DNA of 64,000 bases from Gulosibacter sp. 10 (GTDB lineage Bacteria > Actinomycetota > Actinomycetes > Actinomycetales > Microbacteriaceae), in contig NZ_FUIC01000012.1 of NCBI RefSeq assembly GCF_900163695.1, positions 1-64,000 of the forward strand, read 5' to 3'. The translations under genes were made by a program, and so were the position numbers. Of this stretch, positions 24,186 through 35,305 are shown piece by piece; the first letter of the stretch is position 1; the number at the start of each line of letters is the position of its first letter. Under the pieces are notes generated by a model. That model was given only the letters and a program-made list of their open reading frames with translations, was not told the DNA's origin and made no database searches.

Positions 24186-25202
24186 ATGGCGCTTGCAAAA
24201 TTCCTTGTGCGAAGGCTCCTGAATTACGTGATTCTTGCCTTCATCGCAACCTCTCTGGCGTTCATCCTCGCCTCGTGGCTGCTGAATCCGCAGGAAGTCA
24301 TGTACCCGCCGAACACGGTCGGCGGTCAGCCCATCTCCGAAGAGGTGAAGCAGGCCTACTTCGACCTTCGCAACATCAATCCTGATGTATCGATCTGGCA
24401 ACGGTATCTGAATTGGCTGGGCGATCTCTTCACGGCGCCGTGGGACGAGAAGCTCGGGGTGACGGCGGGCACGGACAAGAAGGCCCTGCTCGTGATGCCG
24501 GAGCTCGGCACCCGCATCTGGATCTCGCTGCGACTCGTCGTCATCGGCACGCTCCTCGGCGTCGTGACCGGCATCGCCCTCGGCGCATGGACCGCCGTGC
24601 GCCGCGGCTCGCTCTCCGACAAGGCCGTCTCGACCATCAGCTTCGTGATCCTCGCCCTGCCCACGCCCGTGATCATCCTCTGCATCCAGGGCGCCAACCT
24701 CTTCGTGCGCCAGACCACCGGCGACTCGCTGCCGGCGGTGAACCCCATCGACCCGTTCGCCGAGCCCGGAAGCTGGGACGCGATCAAGTTCCAGATCCTC
24801 GCGATGATCATGCCGACCTTCGCGCTCATGCTCATGGGCGCGGCGAGCTATTCGCGCTACATGAAGGTCACCACGCTCGACGTGCTCGGCGCCGACTACC
24901 TCCGCACCGCCCGGGCCAAGGGCCTCACGAAGGGCGTCGCGATGCGCCGCCACGGCCTCCGCATGGCGCTCATCCCGATGGGGCAGTACTTCGCCTTCGC
25001 GCTGACCGGCGCGTTCACCGGCTCGTTCTTCGTCGAGCGGCTGTTCAACTGGCAGGGCATCGGCTCCTGGTCGCTCACCCAGATCCAGATCGCCGACATC
25101 AACGGCACCGCCGCGGTCGTGCTCTACGGCGCCATCCTGACGCTGCTCGCCGCGACCCTCGCGGACTTCATCCAGGCCATTCTCGACCCGAGGATCCGGT
25201 GA
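24186..25202 (+). CDS. dppB: Oligopeptide ABC transporter permease, DppB-type
   Basis: This 338-residue inner-membrane permease has six main hydrophobic helices and the coupling-helix (EAA) motif LGADYLRTARAKGLTKGVAMRRH near 237-259. The large loop after the first helix is typical of DppB/OppB. The start is set at ATG 24186. An in-frame GTG at 24174 is the alternative, and the purine-rich AAAAAAGG lies just before both. It heads an operon of five functions: two permeases, a fused ATPase pair and a binding protein. The set imports di- or oligopeptides, although nickel and sugar oligomer variants of the family exist. Confidence 0.9.
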   Translation: MALAKFLVRRLLNYVILAFIATSLAFILASWLLNPQEVMYPPNTVGGQPISEEVKQAYFDLRNINPDVSIWQRYLNWLGDLFTAPWDEKLGVTAGTDKKALLVMPELGTRIWISLRLVVIGTLLGVVTGIALGAWTAVRRGSLSDKAVSTISFVILALPTPVIILCIQGANLFVRQTTGDSLPAVNPIDPFAEPGSWDAIKFQILAMIMPTFALMLMGAASYSRYMKVTTLDVLGADYLRTARAKGLTKGVAMRRHGLRMALIPMGQYFAFALTGAFTGSFFVERLFNWQGIGSWSLTQIQIADINGTAAVVLYGAILTLLAATLADFIQAILDPRIR

Positions 25203-25209
25203 TCGCACC

Positions 25210-26193
25210 ATGACCACGCCGCTTCCACACCAGCAGCAGGGCGCGGGCGACACCGCGCAGTTCGCCGACCCCCAGGTCGCCGACCCGAACCCCATCGCGA
25301 CCGACTCGCCCGCCGAGGGCCCGGTCGTCGACACGCTGCCGTCGACCACGGCCACGAGCCGCACCCGGCTCGTGCTGCGACGGATGCGCCGCATGCCCAC
25401 CGCCTGGATCGGCGGCGGCATGCTCCTCCTGCTCGTGCTCTCGGGGGTGATCTTCCCGATGATCTACCAGTACACGCCGATCGAGTACGACTACGCCAAC
25501 CAGATGTCGCCGCCGAGCCAGTACCACTGGTTCGGGACGAACGCCCAGGGGCAGGACATCTTCGCCCAGGTCATGGCGGGGCTGCGGATCTCGCTGATCA
25601 TCGGCTTCGCGACCGCGGTGGCCGTCACCTTCCTGTCGGCGCTGTTCGGCACGATCGCCGGCTACTTCGGCGGCAAGCTCGACGCGGTGATCGTGAACCT
25701 CATCAACTTCATGCTCATCGTCCCGAGCTTCCTGCTGCTGCTCCTGCTGAGCCCGGTGCTGCAGGGCCTGCACTGGATCTTCATGGTGCCGCTGCTCGCG
25801 GTCTTCTCTTGGATGCTCACGGCCCGCGTGCTGCGCGCGATGACCCAGGGCCTCGTGAACATGGAGTACGTGCAGGCCGCGAAGTTCATGGGCGTGCCCT
25901 CGCGCACGATCATCATGCGGCACATCATCCCGAACATCTCGTCGTGGATGATCATCGACACCACCCTCGGGGTCGGCGGCGCGATCCTCGCCGAGACCGG
26001 CCTGAGCTTCCTGGGCTTCGGCATCCTCTACCCGAACTTCTCGCTCGGCACGGTGCTGCAGGCCTACAACATCGCCCACCCGCACACGTGGGTGTTCGCG
26101 GCCGTGGTGCTCGCGATGCTGGTGATTTCAATCAACATGGTCGGCGAGGCGCTGCGCGACGCGCTCGACCCGACGAGCGGACGGGGGCACTAG
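25210..26193 (+). CDS. dppC: Oligopeptide ABC transporter permease, DppC-type
   Basis: This 327-residue permease pairs with DppB. A 50-residue cytosolic N-terminal extension rich in Thr/Asp/Pro precedes the first helix. The periplasmic segment HWFGTNAQGQDIF is the DppC family signature. The coupling helix reads EYVQAAKFMGVPSRTIIMRHI and is followed by LAETGLSFLGFG. ATG 25210 begins 7 bp after the dppB stop, and the ATPase gene starts 3 bp after its own stop, so the genes form one operon. Confidence 0.92.
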   Translation: MTTPLPHQQQGAGDTAQFADPQVADPNPIATDSPAEGPVVDTLPSTTATSRTRLVLRRMRRMPTAWIGGGMLLLLVLSGVIFPMIYQYTPIEYDYANQMSPPSQYHWFGTNAQGQDIFAQVMAGLRISLIIGFATAVAVTFLSALFGTIAGYFGGKLDAVIVNLINFMLIVPSFLLLLLLSPVLQGLHWIFMVPLLAVFSWMLTARVLRAMTQGLVNMEYVQAAKFMGVPSRTIIMRHIIPNISSWMIIDTTLGVGGAILAETGLSFLGFGILYPNFSLGTVLQAYNIAHPHTWVFAAVVLAMLVISINMVGEALRDALDPTSGRGH

Positions 26194-26196
26194 ACG

Positions 26197-28344
26197 ATGA
26201 TCGGTACCGAACGAGACGGCGCCTCGGACTACGTGCTCGAGGTCGAGGACCTGTCGGTGCACTTCCCGAGCGAGGCGGGGCCGGTGCAGGCCGTCCGCGG
26301 GCTCGACTACCGGGTGCGGCGCGGCGAGTCGCTCGCCATCGTGGGGGAGTCGGGGTCCGGCAAGTCCGTGTCCTCGCTCGCCGTGATGGGGCTGCTGCCG
26401 CAGTCGGCGCGGATCTCCGGGGCCATCCGCTTCAAGGGCGAGAACCTGCTCGAGAAGTCGGACGCGCAGCTCTCGAAGCTCCGCGGCGACCAGATCTCGA
26501 TGGTGTTCCAGGACCCGCTGTCGGCGCTCACCCCGGTGTACCGCATCGGCGATCAGATCGCCGAGACGGTGCTCGCGCACCGGCAGATCTCGAAGTCCGA
26601 GGCGCAGGCCCGGGCGGTCGAGCTGCTCGACGCGGTGGGCATCCCCAACGCGAAGCTGCGGGCCCGCTCGTTCCCGCACGAGTTCTCCGGCGGCATGCGG
26701 CAGCGCGCGATGATCGCGATGGCGATCGCGAACGACCCCGACCTCATCATCGCCGACGAGCCCACGACCGCTCTCGACGTGACCATCCAGGCGCAGGTCA
26801 TGGAGCTGCTGCGCACCGCGCAGGAGGTCACGGGCGCCGCGACCGTGCTCATCACCCACGACCTCGGCGTCGTGAGCGGCTTCGCGGACCGCGTGATGGT
26901 GATGTACGCGGGCAAGGCGGTCGAGTTCGGCGACGTCGAGTCGATCTACCGGACCCCGCGCATGCCCTACACCAAGGGGCTGCTCTCCTCGATCCCGCGC
27001 ATCGACGCGACCGAGAAGGAGCCGCTCACGCCGATCGAGGGCACGCCGCCCTCGCTCGTCGACGTGCCCAGGGGCTGCCCCTTCGCGGCCCGCTGCCCGA
27101 TCGCGACGGACCTCTGCCGCGAGGAGGAGCCGCAGCTCACCGGCACCGACAAGCCGGGCATCCTCGCCGCCTGCCACCACAGCGACGTGCTCGCCGAGCG
27201 CGGCGACATCTTCGCGCGGCCCGAGCTGCCGGAGCCCGCGCTCCGGGCCCCGCGCGAGGAGCGCGACCGGGTGCTCGAGCTCGACGGGGTGGAGCGCATC
27301 TACCCCCTCACGAAGGGCTCGGTGGTCAAGCGCAAGGTCGGCAGCGTGCGCGCGGTGGACGGCGTGAGCTTCGACATCCGCGAGGGCGAGACGCTCGGCC
27401 TCGTCGGCGAATCCGGCTGCGGCAAGACCACGACCATCATGGAGATCATGCAGCTGCAGGCCCCGCAGACCGGCGAGATCTCGATCGACGGCCGCAACGT
27501 GACCGAGCTGAACCGCAAGGAGAAGCACGCGCTGCGCGCCGAGATGGCGATGGTCTTCCAGGACCCGATGGCCTCGCTCGACCCGCGCATGCCGGTGGGC
27601 GACATCCTGCGCGAGCCCATGCGGGTGCAGGGCTACGACGAGGAGCGGATGGCGAAGCGAGTCGACTGGCTGCTCAAGACGGTGGGCCTCCTGCCGGAGC
27701 AGGCCGACCGCTATCCGCAGGAGTTCTCGGGCGGTCAGCGGCAGCGCATCGGCATCGCCCGCGCGCTCGCGTGCGATCCGCGCATCGTGGTGCTCGACGA
27801 GCCCGTCTCCGCGCTCGACGTCTCCATCCAGGCCGGGGTCATCAACCTGCTCGACGAGCTGAAGAACCGACTCGGGCTGAGCTACCTCTTCGTCTCCCAC
27901 GACCTCTCGGTGGTCTCGCACATCGCCGACCGGGTGGCCGTCATGTACCTCGGCAAGATCGTCGAGCTCGGCTCGACCGAGGAGATCTTCCGCGGCGAGC
28001 TGGCGCACCCCTATACGCGGGCGCTGCTCTCGGCGATCCCGATCCCGGATCCGGAGATCGAGCGGCGGCGCGAGCGCATCGTGCTGCACGGCGACCTGCC
28101 CTCGCCCGCCGACACGCCCACGGGCTGCCGCTTCGTGAGCCGCTGCTACATCTACCAGCATCTGCTCGACGAGCAGCAGCGCGCCCGCTGCGAGAGCGAG
28201 ATGCCGCCGCTGGCGCCCCTGGAGGGCCGCGATCACGCGATCGCCTGCTACTACCCGGAGAAGACGGCGGGCTACGAGCCCGCCAGGCACGAGGAGGGCT
28301 TCGCCGACCTGGCGGAGACCGAGCTCCTCGGCAGCGCCGACTAG
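26197..28344 (+). CDS. Fused dipeptide ABC transporter ATPase (DppD-DppF in one chain)
   Basis: This 715-residue protein joins both ATPases of the importer. Domain 1 (about 12-330) has Walker A GESGSGKS near 50-57, signature FSGGMRQR, Walker B LIIADEP and a switch His (ITHD). Its oligopeptide C-terminal extension has Cys residues in [15 protein letters not shown]. Domain 2 (about 365-680) has [23 protein letters not shown] and a second Cys-containing tail ([12 protein letters not shown]). Both sites look active. Each half is normally a separate gene in E. coli, but fused forms are common in actinobacteria and some rhizobia. It overlaps no neighbour and lies 39 bp before dppA. Confidence 0.92.
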   Translation: MIGTERDGASDYVLEVEDLSVHFPSEAGPVQAVRGLDYRVRRGESLAIVGESGSGKSVSSLAVMGLLPQSARISGAIRFKGENLLEKSDAQLSKLRGDQISMVFQDPLSALTPVYRIGDQIAETVLAHRQISKSEAQARAVELLDAVGIPNAKLRARSFPHEFSGGMRQRAMIAMAIANDPDLIIADEPTTALDVTIQAQVMELLRTAQEVTGAATVLITHDLGVVSGFADRVMVMYAGKAVEFGDVESIYRTPRMPYTKGLLSSIPRIDATEKEPLTPIEGTPPSLVDVPRGCPFAARCPIATDLCREEEPQLTGTDKPGILAACHHSDVLAERGDIFARPELPEPALRAPREERDRVLELDGVERIYPLTKGSVVKRKVGSVRAVDGVSFDIREGETLGLVGESGCGKTTTIMEIMQLQAPQTGEISIDGRNVTELNRKEKHALRAEMAMVFQDPMASLDPRMPVGDILREPMRVQGYDEERMAKRVDWLLKTVGLLPEQADRYPQEFSGGQRQRIGIARALACDPRIVVLDEPVSALDVSIQAGVINLLDELKNRLGLSYLFVSHDLSVVSHIADRVAVMYLGKIVELGSTEEIFRGELAHPYTRALLSAIPIPDPEIERRRERIVLHGDLPSPADTPTGCRFVSRCYIYQHLLDEQQRARCESEMPPLAPLEGRDHAIACYYPEKTAGYEPARHEEGFADLAETELLGSAD

Positions 28345-28383
28345 ACCACCCGAAACCCGAATCCATCGGAGAAGGAGAGAACA

Positions 28384-30123
28384 ATGAACAAGCGAATCGT
28401 GAGCGGCGTCGCTCTCGTCGCTGCCTTCGGCCTCGTGCTCAGCGGTTGCGCACGTGCCGACGAGGCGGGCGGCGGCGGAGTCGCCGAGGACGGCGGCCAG
28501 GTCGAGCACCTCAACGCCGCCGAGAACCAAATGAACTACGTCGACGAGGACGGGCTCGGCCACGGCGGCACGCTGCGCCTCTACAACAACGCGTACCCGG
28601 CCAACTTCAACTTCAACACCGTTGAAGGGTACGAGAAGAACACGAACGAGATCATGGAGGCCGTCTGGCCGCAGCTCTACGCCTATACCGCGGATGGTCA
28701 GGTCATCCCGAACGACCTCTACACCCAGCGCATCGAGCAGGTGAGCGAGGAGCCCTTCGCCTACGAGATTGAGCTCGTCGAGGGCCTCACGTGGTCCGAC
28801 GGCACCCCGCTCGACTGGACCTCGGTGAAGAACAACATGGAGGCGTACCAGAACGAGGAGTTCAACGTCGTCTCCCGCGACGGCTACGACCGCATCGAAG
28901 AGGTCACCCAGGGCGACAACGAGCAGACCGCCGTCATCACCTTCAAGGAGGGCGAGGTCTACGCCGACTGGATCGGCCTGTCCGGCGTCATGCCCGACGC
29001 GCTCGTCGAATCGGCCGAGGAGTTCAACACCGGCTGGGTGGACGGCCCCAAGGTCACCGCGGGCCCCTACACGATCGAGAACGCCGACCGCGCCAACCAG
29101 GTCGTCACGCTCGTGCCCGACGAGAACTGGACGGGCGCGCGCGACGCGAAGCTCGACCGTCTCTCCTTCCAGACCATCGAGGACCCCTCGGCGGCCGCCA
29201 CGGCCTTCAACAACGGCCAGCTCGACGTGATCGACGCCTCGGCCGAGGCCATCTACTCGGTGGTCATCGACACCGTGGACAACGGCGACGAGTTCGAGAT
29301 CCGCACCGCGGCGGGCCCGGACTGGAGCCACTTCACGCTCAACGGCGGCGAGGGCAACGTCCTCTCCGACCCGAACCTGCGCGAGGCCTTCTTCTACGCG
29401 ATCAACCGCGCGGACATCTTCATGGCGCTGAACGGCACCATGCCCTACCCGGAGGGCATCGAGAACGACCTGCTCGGCAACCACATGCTCATGTCGAACC
29501 AGGACGGCTACGAGAGCCACGCCGGCGAGTACGGCACGGGCGACGCCGACAGGGCGAAGGAGCTCATCGAGGAGGCCGGCTGGGAGCTCGGCGACGACGG
29601 CTTCTACCAGAAGGACGGAGAGGTCCTCGAGATCCGCTACGTCTACAACGCGGGCTCGGCCGTGAACGGCACGATCGCGCCGATCGCCACGGAGAACCTC
29701 CAGGCGGCCGGCATCAAGCTGACCGTCGAGCAGGTGCCCCCGACCGACCTGTTCTCGCAGTACGTCATCCCCGGCGACTACGACATCACGATGTTCGGCT
29801 GGAGCGGCAACCCGTTCGTCACCTCGAGTGTGAACTCGTGGCTCTCGGACGGCGAGCAGAACTTCACGAACATCGGCTCGGAGGAGCTCGACGACCTGCT
29901 CAACCAGCTCACGAACGAGGCCGACGTCGACAAGCAGACGGACCTGTTGAACCAGATCGACGAGGCGCTGTGGGGCCTGCACAGCAACCTGCCCCTCTAC
30001 CAGTCCTACGACTTCATCGCCACGCCCGTGGACCTCGCCAACTACGGCGCCCCGGGCTTCGCGAACATCATCGACTGGTCGATGGTTGGCTACGTCGACG
30101 GCTCGCCCCACCTCGAGGGGTAG
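28384..30123 (+). CDS. dppA: Oligopeptide-binding lipoprotein (SBP family 5)
   Basis: This 579-residue extracytoplasmic solute-binding protein has a signal peptide with lipobox LSGC and lipidation at Cys22. The mature part begins with a Gly/Glu-rich linker and continues as an SBP_bac_5 fold. Typical segments are ITFKEGEVYADWIG, the LREAFFYAINRADI motif and a LPLYQSYDF stretch near the C terminus. Start ATG 28384 has AAGGAGAG at good spacing. It captures peptides for the preceding permease-ATPase complex. Placing the binding-protein gene last in the operon is less usual than first. A strong hairpin follows. Confidence 0.92.
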   Translation: MNKRIVSGVALVAAFGLVLSGCARADEAGGGGVAEDGGQVEHLNAAENQMNYVDEDGLGHGGTLRLYNNAYPANFNFNTVEGYEKNTNEIMEAVWPQLYAYTADGQVIPNDLYTQRIEQVSEEPFAYEIELVEGLTWSDGTPLDWTSVKNNMEAYQNEEFNVVSRDGYDRIEEVTQGDNEQTAVITFKEGEVYADWIGLSGVMPDALVESAEEFNTGWVDGPKVTAGPYTIENADRANQVVTLVPDENWTGARDAKLDRLSFQTIEDPSAAATAFNNGQLDVIDASAEAIYSVVIDTVDNGDEFEIRTAAGPDWSHFTLNGGEGNVLSDPNLREAFFYAINRADIFMALNGTMPYPEGIENDLLGNHMLMSNQDGYESHAGEYGTGDADRAKELIEEAGWELGDDGFYQKDGEVLEIRYVYNAGSAVNGTIAPIATENLQAAGIKLTVEQVPPTDLFSQYVIPGDYDITMFGWSGNPFVTSSVNSWLSDGEQNFTNIGSEELDDLLNQLTNEADVDKQTDLLNQIDEALWGLHSNLPLYQSYDFIATPVDLANYGAPGFANIIDWSMVGYVDGSPHLEG

Positions 30124-30156
30124 CACCCGCATCCGGCGCGCCGATCGTCGGAGGCC

Positions 30157-30196
30157 CCGCGGCCCGCGTCCCTCTCCGGAGGGCCGCGGGCCGCGG
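30157..30196. terminator. Bidirectional terminator between dppA and the CPBP gene
   Basis: A 12-bp stem (CCGCGGCCCGCG with 30185-30196) is extended after one mismatch by a five-base stem CCCTC/GAGGG with a four-base loop. It lies between convergent stops at 30123 and 30213. Confidence 0.75.
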
Positions 30197-30212
30197 TCGT
30201 GCCCGGACGGGG

Positions 30213-31010
30213 TCAGAAGAGCCCGGGCCACAGGGCCGCAGCGAGGGGGTAGCCCAGGAAGGAGACGAGGTCGAGGAGCAGGTGGGCGAGCACGAGCGGC
30301 AGCACCCGCGGCCGGTCGCCGATCCGCCCCGTGCGCCGGGTGAACCACCACGCGAACACGATGCCCATGACGACGTTGCCGAGGGCCATGGGCACGCCCT
30401 GGTAGAGATGGTAGGAGCCGCGCAGCAGGGCCGAGGCGAGGATGACGCCCCAGCGGCTCCAGCCGAGCGTGCGCAGCCGGGTCGCGAGGTACGCGACCGC
30501 CACGACCTCCTCGATGAGCGCCGCCCGCAGCGCCGAGAGCACGAGCAGGACGGCGGTCCACCACGCGAGCTGCGCGTCGCCGGCCACCACCTGGACCGTC
30601 AGGCCGAACGCGCGCGAGACGGCGTAGAGCGCGAGCCCGGGCAGGCCGATCGCGAGGGCGAGCAAGGCGCCGAGGCCGAGATCCCGCGCCGGGCGCCGGG
30701 CGTCCAGGCCGATGCGGGCGAAGCCCGACTCCGCGCGCGACCAGAGCAGCCACACGACCAGCGCGACCGGCACGAGGGCCGCGGCGACGCTCACGAGCCG
30801 GTGCAGCACGTCGAAGAGCGGGAACTCGGAGGCGGCGGGATTGATCGAGGCGGAGGTCTCGCCGATCGGGGTGGGCGCGGCGGCGAGCTCGGCGAGCGTG
30901 ACGATCGCGCTCAGCCCCGAGGGGAGGAGGGAGAGGCCGAGGACGATGAGGATCTCCCAGCGGAGCCGCAGCCGCGTCGCGCGCAGGTCCGGTCGATGTG
31001 CTCGAGTCAT
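30213..31010 (-). CDS. CPBP/CAAX-type membrane protease-like protein
   Basis: This 265-residue integral membrane protein has about seven helices. Two spaced motifs match CPBP (Abi/Rce1) proteases: a double glutamate EEVVAVAYLATRLR in the middle and later SYHLYQG and HLLLDL with candidate zinc-binding His residues. The canonical EExxxR arginine five positions after the first Glu is not present, so catalytic competence is uncertain. ATG 31010 is seven bases from CAGAAT (31018-31023, minus strand), suggesting a leaderless mRNA. It is divergent from typA. A role in prenyl-protein processing or bacteriocin immunity is typical of the family but is not shown here. Confidence 0.72.
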   Translation of the reverse strand: MTRAHRPDLRATRLRLRWEILIVLGLSLLPSGLSAIVTLAELAAAPTPIGETSASINPAASEFPLFDVLHRLVSVAAALVPVALVVWLLWSRAESGFARIGLDARRPARDLGLGALLALAIGLPGLALYAVSRAFGLTVQVVAGDAQLAWWTAVLLVLSALRAALIEEVVAVAYLATRLRTLGWSRWGVILASALLRGSYHLYQGVPMALGNVVMGIVFAWWFTRRTGRIGDRPRVLPLVLAHLLLDLVSFLGYPLAAALWPGLF

Positions 31011-31074
31011 ACGTGCAATTCTGCGGTTCGCGATCCGTTTTCCCGCAGGACGCGCACGGGACACGCGAAACGAC

Positions 31075-31080
31075 TAGGCT
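31075..31080 (+). promoter_or_regulatory. Candidate -10 box of typA
   Basis: TAGGCT lies 22 bp before ATG 31102. The same hexamer occurs upstream of fdxA (33437-33442) and gltA (33898-33903). No clear -35 box is visible. Confidence 0.35.
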
Positions 31081-31101
31081 GAACTGTCCGACGTTTTCAC
31101 A

Positions 31102-33036
<1,935 letters not shown>

Positions 33037-33037
33037 C

Positions 33038-33439
33038 GTGCGCGGGGGCCGGACGCTCGAGACGGTGCTCACGTTCCTCGCCTACCTCGTCTTCGGGGTG
33101 CTGGCGGGGATCGTGGGCACGGTCGCGCATCGCGCGCGGATCGACGTGCTCGGCGTCCAGATCTGGTTCGGCTGGGCCGTCGGGCTGCTCGCGGTGCTCG
33201 CGCTCGCGATCGGCCTGCGGCTCTACCTCGGGGATCGGCTGCCGGGGTACGGCTTCGCGATCGGCGTGTGCCTCGCCGTGCTCGTGTTCACGCTCGGCGG
33301 CGCGGGGCAGTCGGTGATGATCCCCGCCGCGGCGAACGGGCTCGGCGCGGGGGAGGCCTGGACCTTCGGCTCGGCCATCGCGGCCTTCGTCCCCGTCATC
33401 TGGCCGCGCCTGGCGCGGCGCGCGCCCCGGGACGAGTAG
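33038..33439 (+). CDS. Small four-helix membrane protein, unknown function
   Basis: This 133-residue protein starts with GTG directly after the typA stop. It has four hydrophobic helices (about 10-30, 42-60, 70-90 and 100-118) with short basic loops and no catalytic motif. Proteins of this kind commonly lie between typA and fdxA in actinobacteria, which supports its being real. It is probably translated from the typA transcript. No function is proposed. Confidence 0.7.
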   Translation: MRGGRTLETVLTFLAYLVFGVLAGIVGTVAHRARIDVLGVQIWFGWAVGLLAVLALAIGLRLYLGDRLPGYGFAIGVCLAVLVFTLGGAGQSVMIPAAANGLGAGEAWTFGSAIAAFVPVIWPRLARRAPRDE

Positions 33440-33487
33440 GCTGGAAGATCCCCAGAGAACGTTTCCGGTAGAGATGGAGTTTCGGTC

Positions 33488-33811
33488 GTGACCTATGTGA
33501 TCGCCCTTCCGTGTGTGGATGTCAAGGACCTCGCCTGCGTGGACGAGTGCCCGGTCGACTGCATCTACGAGGGCGACCGGATGCTCTACATCCACCCCGA
33601 CGAATGCGTGGACTGCGGCGCGTGCGAGCCCGTCTGCCCCGTCGAGGCCATCTACTACGAGGACGACCTGCCCGACGAGTGGAGCGACTACTACCGGGCG
33701 AACGTGGACTTCTTCGAGGAGATCGGCTCCCCGGGCGGCGCCGCCAAGGTGGGGGCCTACGACTTCGATCACCCGCTCGTGGCGGCGCTGCCGCCCCAAT
33801 CGGAGGGCTGA
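33488..33811 (+). CDS. fdxA: 7Fe ferredoxin
   Basis: This 107-residue soluble electron carrier has one [3Fe-4S] and one [4Fe-4S] cluster. Cys9, Cys17, Cys21, Cys25, Cys40, Cys43, Cys46 and Cys50 give the 7Fe FdxA/FdxC pattern. The acidic C-terminal tail ([21 protein letters not shown]) is typical. GTG 33488 is preceded by GGAG (33476-33479) at an eight-base spacing. A TAGGCT box at 33437-33442 may be its -10. In many actinobacteria fdxA is followed by dapC, but here citrate synthase comes next. Confidence 0.95.
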   Translation: MTYVIALPCVDVKDLACVDECPVDCIYEGDRMLYIHPDECVDCGACEPVCPVEAIYYEDDLPDEWSDYYRANVDFFEEIGSPGGAAKVGAYDFDHPLVAALPPQSEG

Positions 33812-33897
33812 ACCCCCGCCCGCGGCCTGCCGTTGTCGAATGAGTGAATGAATTCGTAGAGGTATTGTCGATTTCATCAATGGGCATGCCGACGGTT

Positions 33898-33903
33898 TAG
33901 GCT
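33898..33903 (+). promoter_or_regulatory. Candidate -10 box of gltA
   Basis: TAGGCT lies in the 155-bp gap between fdxA and gltA and would start a leader of about 55 bases carrying the strong AGGAGG ribosome site. No convincing -35 box is visible. Confidence 0.35.
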
Positions 33904-33966
33904 AGTTTCCGGCGCCGCCATCACAAATGGCGGTCGCACATGATTGCAAGCGTTCCAGGAGGTTCC

Positions 33967-35295
33967 GTGAGCGAGCAGCTCCCCACGAATGACGCACCAC
34001 AGGTCGCCACAATGACTTTCCCCGGCGGCACCGCCGAGTTCCCGATTCTGGAGGCGACGGAGGGCCGGGGTTCGCTCGATCTTTCGACGCTCACCAAGCA
34101 GACGGGCTACACGGGACTCGACTACGGCTACGTCAACACCGCATCCACCCGCTCGGAGATCACGTTCATCAACGGCGATGAGGGCATTCTCCGCTACCGC
34201 GGCTACCCGATCGAGCAGCTCGCGAAGAGCTCGTCCTTCCTCGAGGTGGCCTACCTGCTGATCTACGGCGAGCTGCCGACGGAGCAGGAGCACTCGGCCT
34301 TCACCGAGCGCATCACGCGCCACACGCTGTTGCACGAGGGGCTCAAGCCGCTGTTCCAGGCGCTGCCCGACTCGGCGCACCCGATGTCGGTGCTCTCGAG
34401 CGCGGTGGCGGGGCTCGCGACGTACTACGAGGACTCGCTCGACGTGCACGACCCCGAGGCGGTGGAGGTCAACACCATCCGGCTGCTCGCCAAGCTGCCG
34501 GTCATCGCGGCGTACGCGCACAAGAAGGCCATCGGCCAGGCGTTCATGTACCCCGACAACAGCCTCGGCTTCGTCGACAACTTCCTCAAGCTGAACTTCG
34601 GCAACTTCGCCGAGCCCTACGAGGTGAACCCCGTGCTCTCCCGGGCGCTCGAGCGCCTGCTCATCCTGCACGCGGACCACGAGCAGAACGCCTCGACCTC
34701 GACCGTGCGACTGGTGGGGTCCACCGAGGCGAACATCTACGCCTCGATCTCGGCGGGCATCTCCGCGCTCTACGGCCCGCTGCACGGCGGCGCCAACGAG
34801 GCCGTGCTCAAGATGCTCGGGGAGATCCGCGACTCGGGCGAGGGCGTCGGCCGCTTCGTCGAGCGGGTCAAGAACAAGGAAGACGGCGTGAAGCTCATGG
34901 GCTTCGGCCACCGTGTCTACAAGAGCTACGACCCGCGGGCGAAGCTCGTCAAGGAGTCGGCGGACGAGGTGCTCGAGTCGCTCGGCATCGAGGACCCGCT
35001 GCTCGAGATCGCGGTGGAGCTCGAGCAGACGGCGCTCAACGACCCCTATTTCCAGGACCGCCGCCTGTATCCGAACGTGGACTTCTACACCGGCATCATC
35101 TACAAGGCGATGGGCTTCCCCACGCGCATGTTCACGCCGCTGTTCGCGATCGGCCGCCTGCCGGGATGGATCGCGCAGTGGCGCGAGCAGAACGCGGACC
35201 CGAAGACGAAGATCGGCCGCCCGCAGCAGCTCTACCTCGGCGAGACCTCGCGCGACTACCCGGCCGGCCGCGGCTTCAGCGGGCCGCAGGACTAG
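33967..35295 (+). CDS. gltA: Citrate synthase, type II
   Basis: This 442-residue enzyme condenses oxaloacetate and acetyl-CoA at the entry of the TCA cycle. Catalytic residues are His273 in PLHGGANEA, His315 in GFGHRVY and Asp372 in NVDFYTG. Their spacing matches E. coli GltA (264, 305, 362). Length and N-terminal beta-domain fit the hexameric gram-negative/actinobacterial type. GTG 33967 is fixed by AGGAGG at 33957-33962. The mobA-like gene begins 10 bp after the stop and is probably co-transcribed. Confidence 0.96.
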   Translation: MSEQLPTNDAPQVATMTFPGGTAEFPILEATEGRGSLDLSTLTKQTGYTGLDYGYVNTASTRSEITFINGDEGILRYRGYPIEQLAKSSSFLEVAYLLIYGELPTEQEHSAFTERITRHTLLHEGLKPLFQALPDSAHPMSVLSSAVAGLATYYEDSLDVHDPEAVEVNTIRLLAKLPVIAAYAHKKAIGQAFMYPDNSLGFVDNFLKLNFGNFAEPYEVNPVLSRALERLLILHADHEQNASTSTVRLVGSTEANIYASISAGISALYGPLHGGANEAVLKMLGEIRDSGEGVGRFVERVKNKEDGVKLMGFGHRVYKSYDPRAKLVKESADEVLESLGIEDPLLEIAVELEQTALNDPYFQDRRLYPNVDFYTGIIYKAMGFPTRMFTPLFAIGRLPGWIAQWREQNADPKTKIGRPQQLYLGETSRDYPAGRGFSGPQD

Positions 35296-35305
35296 CGACC
35301 GCGCC

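Noticed and set aside
26128-30753. Very long minus-strand open frame antisense to the dpp operon
   Set aside because: The plus strand encodes an unmistakable permease, fused ATPase and binding protein here. The antisense frame is open because of high GC3 and has low-complexity Arg/Val/Asp content with no domain.
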